Assembly: GCA_019241495.1 (NCBI GenBank)
Contig: JAFAWZ010000328.1
Span: 1-12,509, forward strand
DNA from: Acidimicrobiales bacterium
Lineage (GTDB): Bacteria; Actinomycetota; Acidimicrobiia; Acidimicrobiales; Palsa-688
Reading direction: 5' to 3'
DNA: 12,509 nucleotides
Each line of letters opens with the position of its first letter. The stretch's first letter is position 1. A program made the translations under genes and the position numbers. This document shows positions 1 through 5,599 of the stretch, piece by piece. The notes beneath the pieces are model-generated. The model saw nothing but the letters and a program-made list of their open reading frames with translations. It searched no databases and was not told where the DNA came from.

Positions 1-1010
1 GGCAGCCAGATGCCCTGGAGCCAGATGATCAGCATGAACTGCATCCCGCCTCGGGCGATCAACGACAAGAGGCTGGCAAATATGCTCGCCGTGAAACCCC
101 GGGCTCGGAACAGATCGAGGTTGAACATGGGATGGTCGACGCGGGACTCGATGAGGGCGAAGACGCCGATCAGGACGGCGCCGAGGATCAACCCCGATAT
201 GACCTTCGGATTGGACCAGCCCATCGCCGATCCCCCGTAGGGCTGTATCCCGTAGGTCACGGCCACCAGGATCAGGCCGAGGCCTCCGGCGAAGGCCAGG
301 TTGCCGGCCCAGTCGATCTCGACTTGTCTGCGGACCGCGCCCTCCCGGAGGCTCTTGTAGGCCCAGGCCGTCCCGAATATCCCGAACGGTACGTTTACCC
401 AGAAGACCGCCCTCCAGTCATACGCGGCCAGCACGCCCCCCAACACCAGCCCGACGAACTGCCCGGCGAGCGCGGCGATCTGATTGACACCGAGCGCCAT
501 CCCCCGTTCGTGCACGGGGAAGGCGTCGGTGATGATGGCGGTGGAGTTGGCCACCAGCATCGAACCCCCGATGGCCTGGACCAGGCGCCAACAGATCAGC
601 CAGAGAGCTCCGTGGGTGCCCCTCAGGGGGTCGAGGGAAAGGGCTACCGACGCCAGGGTGAATATGACGAAACCCAGGTTGTATATGCGCACGCGGCCGA
701 CCATGTCGCCGAGACGCCCGAGCGACACGACCGCGATGGCTGTGACGAGCAGGTAGCCCATGATCATCCAGAGGAGGTAGCCGATGTTGCCCGGCGCAAG
801 GGGATCGAGACCGATGCCCCGGAAGATGGCTGGCATCGAGATGATGACTATGGACGTGTCCAGCACGGCCATGAACACGCCGAGAGTGGTGTTCGACAGG
901 GCGACCCACTTGTAGGAGCCGTCTGGGTCCGAGCCACCCGGCGGGACGGACGCCCGATCCGGTATCCCATTTTTGGATCCGGCCCGCCGAGCCCTGCCTA
1001 CGAGGATCAC
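1..1010 (-). CDS. MFS transporter, DHA2/EmrB-QacA type (C-terminus cut by window edge)
   Basis: Probable proton-driven multidrug or metabolite exporter in the cytoplasmic membrane. I translated the minus strand by hand: 336 full codons before the window edge, leaving a 14-TM protein without its last third. After a hydrophilic N-terminus, residues about 35-60 form TM1 with the DHA2-type acidic motif LDTSIVIISMP (Asp51). The TM2-TM3 loop has motif A, GRLGDMVGRVRIY (98-110). TM5 carries the glycine-rich antiporter motif C region (GQFVGLVLGG, 183-192), followed by DWRAVFWVNVPFG, a hallmark of this family. The only start that fits is GTG at 1010, because an in-frame TAA lies three codons upstream; AAGG precedes it by about 7 nt. 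It is divergent from the LLM gene with 155 nt between. Family assignment is firm; substrate is unknown. Confidence 0.9.
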   Translation of the reverse strand, partial: MILVGRARRAGSKNGIPDRASVPPGGSDPDGSYKWVALSNTTLGVFMAVLDTSIVIISMPAIFRGIGLDPLAPGNIGYLLWMIMGYLLVTAIAVVSLGRLGDMVGRVRIYNLGFVIFTLASVALSLDPLRGTHGALWLICWRLVQAIGGSMLVANSTAIITDAFPVHERGMALGVNQIAALAGQFVGLVLGGVLAAYDWRAVFWVNVPFGIFGTAWAYKSLREGAVRRQVEIDWAGNLAFAGGLGLILVAVTYGIQPYGGSAMGWSNPKVISGLILGAVLIGVFALIESRVDHPMFNLDLFRARGFTASIFASLLSLIARGGMQFMLIIWLQGIWL

Positions 1011-1109
1011 ATCCGAACCTTACGCGAACGTGAGGGTACGAGAAAGGTGAGGGGGCTCCCGGGGACCAGGCCGAACCCTCGGGCTGGGATCGGGGAGGGA
1101 CACGCTACG

Positions 1110-1126
1110 CTGGACCTTAGGTCCAG
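1110..1126. promoter_or_regulatory. Perfect 17-nt palindrome, candidate operator in divergent region
   Basis: CTGGACCT-T-AGGTCCAG has 8-bp arms that are exact reverse complements around one central base. It lies 40 nt upstream of the LLM start and about 100 nt upstream of the MFS start. A shorter inverted pair, GAACC-agg-GGTTC (1128-1140), and the palindrome GTTCGAAC (1137-1144) follow at once. Size and symmetry fit a dimeric repressor of TetR, MarR or GntR type. No regulator gene is in the window, so the binding protein is unknown; the regulatory role is inferred. Confidence 0.45.
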
Positions 1127-1152
1127 TGAACCAGGGGTTCGAACAGTCCAAC

Positions 1153-1160
1153 GGGGGAGG
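1153..1160 (+). promoter_or_regulatory. Shine-Dalgarno sequence fixing the GTG start of the LLM gene
   Basis: GGGGGAGG is followed by a 5-nt spacer (cattc) and GTG at 1166. It contains GGAGG, complementary to the 16S anti-SD. It is much stronger than anything before later in-frame starts, and the protein then begins MKISLFIEIP, as in LLM relatives. Confidence 0.7.
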
Positions 1161-1165
1161 CATTC

Positions 1166-2500
1166 GTGAAGATATCGCTGTTCATAGAGATACCCGTTCC
1201 CAAGCCCTGGGGGGCTGACACCGAGTTCGATGCCTTCCAGTCCAACCTGGACTGGCTCGAATTCGCCGACCGACTGGGCTTCCACGCCGTGTGGTGCACT
1301 GAGCACCATTTCTTGGAGGAGTACTGCCACGCCTCGGCCCCGGAGGTGTTCCTGGGGGCCTTGAGCCAGCGGACCAGTCAGCTTCGCCTGGGCCATGGCA
1401 TCGTCCACGCACCTCCGCCCATCAACCACCCGGCCCGGGTGGCCGAGCGGATCTCGACGCTCGATGTGCTTTCCAATGGCCGGGTCGAGTTCGGCACCGG
1501 CGAGGCGTCATCGGTGGCCGAGCTGGACGGTTTCAATGTCGACCCGGGCAAGAAGCGAGAGATGTGGGCCGAAGCGGTGAAGGTGGCCACCAGATGCATG
1601 ACAGAAACCCCCTTTACCGGTTTCGAGGGCGAATTCGTGAAGATGCCGCCTCGCAACGTCATCCCCAAGCCCCGCCAGAAGCCTCATCCGCCCACGTGGG
1701 TGGCCTGCACGCGGCGCTCGACCATCGACATGGCGGCGGACCACGCCATCGGCGCCCTCAGCTTCTCGTTCATCGGCCCGGACGAATGCCGTGAGCTGGT
1801 CGCCGGCTACTACTCGAGGTTGCCCGACGCGGTCCCGCTGACCCCGGGGATCAACCCGAACATCTTGTTCACTGGGGGCGACCTGATGTGCGCCGCGACC
1901 GACGAGCTGGCCGTCGACCGCTTGCAGGACGCGGGCGGTTTCTTTGGCTACGGGATCACCTACTACTACGTCTGGGGCGAGCACCGGCCGGGCCAGGTGG
2001 ACCTCTGGGCCAAGTACATGGGCGCCCTGGCCAGCGATGGACAAGGTGGAGGCGAAGGCGACGAGCCGCAGGCTCCCACCGAGGGCGGGCGCCAGGACTG
2101 GCAGCGCTTGGGTGAGGCGGCCCGGGAGAACCGTCGGATCCTGGGTGGAGTGGGCAGCCCGGAGCGAATCAGGCAGTGGTGCCGCAAGTACGAAGAGGCC
2201 GGCGTGGACCAGCTCATGTTCCTGCTGCCACCCGTGGACGGCGAGCTGATCATGGAATCGCTGGAGCTGGTCGGCAAGCACGTGATCCCAGAATTCCACG
2301 AGCGCGACGAGCAGCGGGCCGAGGAGAAGGCCAAGCGGCTGGAGCCGGCCATCGAAGCGATGGAGAGCCGGCGCCCCCACGACGAGCCCCCGCTCGACCC
2401 CGCCTACACCTTCGGCGGTGTGCCGGTCAGCTGGGATCAGCGCTCGCAGGCCACCGAAGTGCTCGACGCCATGACCCAGGCCGCCAAGCTGAGGGGCTGA
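1166..2500 (+). CDS. LLM-class (luciferase-like) flavin-dependent oxidoreductase
   Basis: 444 residues starting at GTG behind a strong SD. The protein is a PF00296 TIM-barrel enzyme, expected to use reduced FMN or F420 to oxygenate or reduce a small organic substrate in the cytosol. Visible signatures are the N-terminal strand MKISLFIEIP, the active-site-like segment AVWCTEHHFLEEY (about 41-53), RLGHGIVHAPPPINHPARVAERISTLDVLSNGR with the usual 'hP...aE...LD.ls.GR' pattern (about 73-105), and EFGTGEAS. Typical relatives have about 340-380 residues. This one has a hydrophilic insert (about residues 287-313) and a charged C-terminal extension after residue 370, rich in Glu, Arg and Lys. It is the only fully plus-strand gene, divergent from the MFS exporter and convergent on the cyclase gene with a 4-nt gap. 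Substrate and cofactor choice are not readable. Confidence 0.9.
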   Translation: MKISLFIEIPVPKPWGADTEFDAFQSNLDWLEFADRLGFHAVWCTEHHFLEEYCHASAPEVFLGALSQRTSQLRLGHGIVHAPPPINHPARVAERISTLDVLSNGRVEFGTGEASSVAELDGFNVDPGKKREMWAEAVKVATRCMTETPFTGFEGEFVKMPPRNVIPKPRQKPHPPTWVACTRRSTIDMAADHAIGALSFSFIGPDECRELVAGYYSRLPDAVPLTPGINPNILFTGGDLMCAATDELAVDRLQDAGGFFGYGITYYYVWGEHRPGQVDLWAKYMGALASDGQGGGEGDEPQAPTEGGRQDWQRLGEAARENRRILGGVGSPERIRQWCRKYEEAGVDQLMFLLPPVDGELIMESLELVGKHVIPEFHERDEQRAEEKAKRLEPAIEAMESRRPHDEPPLDPAYTFGGVPVSWDQRSQATEVLDAMTQAAKLRG

Positions 2501-2504
2501 GCTG

Positions 2505-3491
2505 CTACTTGAGGGCCAGTGGGTTCAGCGGGGTGCCCACCGCGCCGGTCACGCGGAGGGGCGGCGCGACGAGCTGGAATTCGTACACTCCGTCTGAGGC
2601 GCAGTCCTCACCGAGTGCTTCGAGGTCCCAGATCTCCCCGAACATCAAGCCCATGTCCCTGAGGCAGAGGCAGTGCATGGGCAGGAAGACAGTGTCGACG
2701 TGCATGCCTCCGTGCTCCACCGCCGGGTTGTCGGCGGCCACGGCGGCCACGTCGTGGGTGTGCAACCACTCCGCGCAGGACCAGTGCAGCCCGGCCGAGT
2801 GCGCTTCGTAGTTCCTCGGGCTCCGGTTGAACGCGCCATACCATCCCGTCCTCACGACGACCACGTCGCCGCCGCGGATCTCGATGCCGTGGGCATCTGC
2901 CACCGCGTCGAGCTCGGAAGGGGTGATGGGATCGTCCGGGTCGGCGGTCGCTGCCCCCCGATGGCGGGCCACGTCGAGGAGCACGCCTCGCGACACGACC
3001 CCCCGGGAGACCTGGTCGATACTGCACCGGGTGGCCCCCTGGCTGGTGACCGAGCTGGCCGGGAACCCGTTGTAGAGCAGGTCGTCGTAATAGACGTGGG
3101 AGAGCGCATCCCACTGGGTGGCGGCCTGCAGCGGCATCATGATGTAGTCGTCGTTGAACCTCATCGGCCCGATGTCGAACACCGACCCGATCATCTCGGC
3201 ACAGGCGTTGCCCCAGCCCCGGACCTGCTCGGCGTAGGTGGGCCCGTCGCCGCCATCGATGGTCATGAGGTGGATGGGATTGGTGCGGAATGGCGCCATC
3301 CGGCCTTGGGGACCCTGGGCGTCGAACGCCGCTCCCAAGGAGATCACCCGGCCCTGGCGCACCATCGAGGCCGACTCGGCGATCTTCGCCTCGTCGATGA
3401 GGTTCAACGTTCCCAGCTGGTCCTGATCGCCCCAGCGGCCCCAGTTGCTGACCCGGCTCGCGACCTTGCGGAACTCGTCGATCGTGGTCAA
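2505..3491 (-). CDS. Cyclase-family (PF04199) metal-dependent hydrolase, variant metal motif
   Basis: 328 residues from a TTG start 10 nt after the thiolase stop; no better start exists before the conserved NWGRWGDQDQLGTLNLI segment (about 16-32), which is typical of this subgroup. The family includes kynurenine formamidase and other amide or cyclic-compound hydrolases and uses a HxGTHxDxxxH motif for divalent metal. Here the matching stretch is QAATQWDALSH (122-132): both early histidines are Gln, while Asp128 and His132 remain. A 'TQWDALSH' form is familiar from a large subfamily, but the first His is usually kept there as far as I recall. Further family blocks are GDVVVVRTGWY and AAVAADNPAVEHG near the C-terminus. 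It is the last gene of the long minus-strand run. A ring-opening or amide hydrolase role in the operon pathway is inferred. Confidence 0.85.
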   Translation of the reverse strand: MTTIDEFRKVASRVSNWGRWGDQDQLGTLNLIDEAKIAESASMVRQGRVISLGAAFDAQGPQGRMAPFRTNPIHLMTIDGGDGPTYAEQVRGWGNACAEMIGSVFDIGPMRFNDDYIMMPLQAATQWDALSHVYYDDLLYNGFPASSVTSQGATRCSIDQVSRGVVSRGVLLDVARHRGAATADPDDPITPSELDAVADAHGIEIRGGDVVVVRTGWYGAFNRSPRNYEAHSAGLHWSCAEWLHTHDVAAVAADNPAVEHGGMHVDTVFLPMHCLCLRDMGLMFGEIWDLEALGEDCASDGVYEFQLVAPPLRVTGAVGTPLNPLALK

Positions 3492-3501
3492 CGAGGCGGC
3501 C

Positions 3502-4704
3502 CTAGAGCGACTCGACGAGCGTGGCGTTGGCCATGCCCCCGCCCTCGCACATGGTCTGGAGACCGTACCGTGAGCCCCGGCGGGCCAGCTCGTGGACGAG
3601 GGTCGTCATCAACCGCGCTCCGGAGGCGCCGAGCGGATGGCCGAGGGCGACGGCGCCGCCGTTGACGTTGACCCGCTCGGGATCCACTGACAGCTCCGCC
3701 TGCCAGGCGAGGGGCACCGACGCGAAGGCCTCGTTGACCTCGTAGAGGTCGACGTCATCCACGCCGAGGCCGGCCCGCTCGAGGACCTTCTGGGTCGCCG
3801 GGATCGGAGCGGTCAGCATGATGACCGGGTCGGTGGCGGCCAGGGCCATCTCGCTGACCCGAGCCAACGGTCGCATACCGAGGCGTGAGGCCATGCTCTC
3901 CTCCATGATCAAGAGGGCGGCTGCTCCGTCGGTGATCTGCGAGGAGTTCCCCGCGGTCACCTTCCCCTCGGGGAGGAACACCGGTTTCAGGCCGGCCAGC
4001 GCTTCCAAGGAGGTGTCCCGGATGCCTTCGTCGTTGGTCAGCTCCTGGCCCGTCTCGTGGGAAGCCCCGGTCTCGAGGTCGAGCTTCCGCTCCACCACGG
4101 GCACGATCTCGCCGCCGAAGCGCCCGGAATCTCGGGCCGCTGCAGCCCGCTCGTGGCTGCGCAAACTGAAGCGGTCCAGGTCCTCCCGGGACAGCTTCCA
4201 CTGCTCGGCGACCATCTCGGCCGAGATGCCCTGGGCCACCAGTCCCTTGCCACCCAGGTGCTCGTACTGCGCGAACCGGGCGTGCATGGCGGGGGGGTAG
4301 GCGGTCAAAAGATCCCCGCCCGCGTTGGAGAACATCGGTACCGAGGTCATCAGCTCCACCCCGGCGGCCACGATCACGTCGCAGAAGCCCGAGACGATCG
4401 CCTGGGCCGCGAAATGGATGCTCTGCTGCGACGAACCGCACTGCCGGTCCACCGTGGTGCCGGGGACCTCGACCGGCCATCCTGCGGCCAACACCGCGTT
4501 CCGAGCAATGTTCGAGCTCTGCGGGCCAACCTGAGTGACGCATCCCATGATCACGTCGTCCACCAGGGCTGGGTCCAGATCGGTCCGTTTCTGCAGGGCG
4601 ACGAGTACCTCGGCGACCAGCTCGGCCGGGTTCCACCCGCCGAGAGCTCCCCGCCTCCGACCCAAAGGTGTCCGTACGGCGTCAACTATCACAGCGCTTC
4701 GCAT
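3502..4704 (-). CDS. Thiolase (acetyl-CoA C-acyltransferase)
   Basis: 400 residues, normal for the family. It catalyses thiolytic cleavage of a 3-ketoacyl-CoA to acetyl-CoA and a shortened acyl-CoA (or the reverse condensation). I chose ATG at 4704, giving MRSAVIVDAVRTP, the standard thiolase N-terminus; a TTG at 4713 would add only three residues. All catalytic blocks are present: the nucleophile Cys89 in VDRQCGSSQQ, the NEAFA loop (EVNEAFASVPL), His356 in GGAVALGHPLGASGAR, and Cys386 in CEGGG close to the C-terminus. It lies 22 nt downstream of the SDR stop and 10 nt upstream of the cyclase start, so it is part of the minus-strand operon. In a degradative cluster it most likely performs the final cleavage step; chain specificity cannot be told. 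Confidence 0.95.
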   Translation of the reverse strand: MRSAVIVDAVRTPLGRRRGALGGWNPAELVAEVLVALQKRTDLDPALVDDVIMGCVTQVGPQSSNIARNAVLAAGWPVEVPGTTVDRQCGSSQQSIHFAAQAIVSGFCDVIVAAGVELMTSVPMFSNAGGDLLTAYPPAMHARFAQYEHLGGKGLVAQGISAEMVAEQWKLSREDLDRFSLRSHERAAAARDSGRFGGEIVPVVERKLDLETGASHETGQELTNDEGIRDTSLEALAGLKPVFLPEGKVTAGNSSQITDGAAALLIMEESMASRLGMRPLARVSEMALAATDPVIMLTAPIPATQKVLERAGLGVDDVDLYEVNEAFASVPLAWQAELSVDPERVNVNGGAVALGHPLGASGARLMTTLVHELARRGSRYGLQTMCEGGGMANATLVESL

Positions 4705-4726
4705 GGCCCCCAAGGTACAGCAGCCG

Positions 4727-5542
4727 TTACCGGATTGCTCCGAGAGCCGACAGGTCGGATTTGATGGCGTCGAAGCGGGCCTGCATCCACGGGATCGTCT
4801 CGGCGTGGGTCAGCACGTAGAGCCTCTTCTCCCGGATGGCGGAGAGAACCAGCTCGGCCACTTCGTCGGGTTCGGCGGCCTCCGCATAGCGCTGGGCCAT
4901 TATCTGCCGGCGGCGGTCGTCGACCGAGACCGCCAGTTGATCCGGTGACGGCAGGGTCTTGGTGCGGACACCCCCGGGGCAGAGGACCGACACCCCCACC
5001 TTGGAACCGGCGGCCCGCAGCTCCGCTGAGAGCATCTCGGTGGCCGTGACCACCGCCGCCTTGGCTGGGGAGTAGGCCCCGAGCCCGGCATCGGCGATGA
5101 GCCCTTGGCGCGAGGAGGTCGTCACCACGTGGCCATCGTCCTGGGCGAGCAGTCCGGGAAGGAACTCGTTCAGGAGATTCAGCATCCCGAAGACACACAC
5201 GTCGAAAGCCCGGTGCCAGCCGGCGAGATCGACCGGTGGGGCGGAGATACGGCCGCCGCCGCCAGCCCCGGCATGGCTGCACACCACGTGCGCCGCGCCG
5301 TAGCGCTCATAGGTCAGATCCTTCAGAGCGCCTACCGCGGCCGCGTCGGAGACGTCGGTGTGGAGGCCCACCGCGTCGGCGCCCGCGCCATGCAGATCGG
5401 CGACCGACGCGTCGATCGCTTCATCGTCGATATCGGCGATCACGACCTTCATGCCTTCCGCCGCGAAACGGCGGGCCATGGCCAGGCCCATGCCGCTGGC
5501 GCCAGCCGTCACCACAGCCACCTTGCCCTGCAGTCGATCCAT
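4727..5542 (-). CDS. SDR family NAD(P)-dependent oxidoreductase
   Basis: 271 residues from ATG, preceded by a purine-rich run containing GGGAGG. This is a classical short-chain dehydrogenase/reductase with a Rossmann fold that interconverts alcohol and carbonyl. The cofactor loop is VVTAGASGMG (10-19), a shifted form of TGxxxGxG. Asp37 and Asp39/Asp40 after the second strand (IADIDD) suggest NAD(H) preference. Catalytic Ser144 (TTSSRQG) stands 13 residues before Tyr157, with Lys161 in YSPAK. The usual NNAG after strand 4 is SHAG (89-92), a noticeable departure at a position where Asn normally contributes to the structural or catalytic site. The carboxylase gene ends 57 nt upstream and the thiolase begins 22 nt downstream. 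It may supply the 3-keto substrate for the thiolase; that is inferred from order only. Confidence 0.92.
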   Translation of the reverse strand: MDRLQGKVAVVTAGASGMGLAMARRFAAEGMKVVIADIDDEAIDASVADLHGAGADAVGLHTDVSDAAAVGALKDLTYERYGAAHVVCSHAGAGGGGRISAPPVDLAGWHRAFDVCVFGMLNLLNEFLPGLLAQDDGHVVTTSSRQGLIADAGLGAYSPAKAAVVTATEMLSAELRAAGSKVGVSVLCPGGVRTKTLPSPDQLAVSVDDRRRQIMAQRYAEAAEPDEVAELVLSAIREKRLYVLTHAETIPWMQARFDAIKSDLSALGAIR

Positions 5543-5599
5543 GCCTCCCCCTCCCTCTACCGGGCGTCGCCCAGCCGTCTCATGTCTAGCGTCACGATC

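Noticed and set aside
418..909. Minus-strand ATG open frame of 163 codons
   Set aside because: It is out of frame with the real MFS reading frame, which shows clear TM segments and MFS motifs; this frame is Arg/His/Pro-rich noise.
1130..1150. GGTTCGAAC looked like a tRNA T-loop or attachment-site remnant
   Set aside because: The flanking bases do not form a 5-bp T-stem and no acceptor or anticodon arm is present, so it is treated as part of the palindromic control region.
132..1169. Long plus-strand open frame (345 codons)
   Set aside because: It lies opposite the MFS gene, has His/Arg/Asp/Gly-rich composition with no family pattern, and is a by-product of high-GC codon use on the minus strand.
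2515..2535. GTGGG...CCCAC stem near the convergent LLM/cyclase gene ends as a shared terminator
   Set aside because: Short arms inside the cyclase coding end and no T-run; not enough to call a terminator.
2673..3665. Plus-strand open frame of 330 codons
   Set aside because: It is opposite the cyclase and thiolase genes, which have full family motifs; the translation has no motif.
5562..5572. GGGCG-T-CGCCC hairpin between the carboxylase and SDR genes
   Set aside because: Only 5-bp arms with no T-run; such stems are frequent by chance at this GC content.
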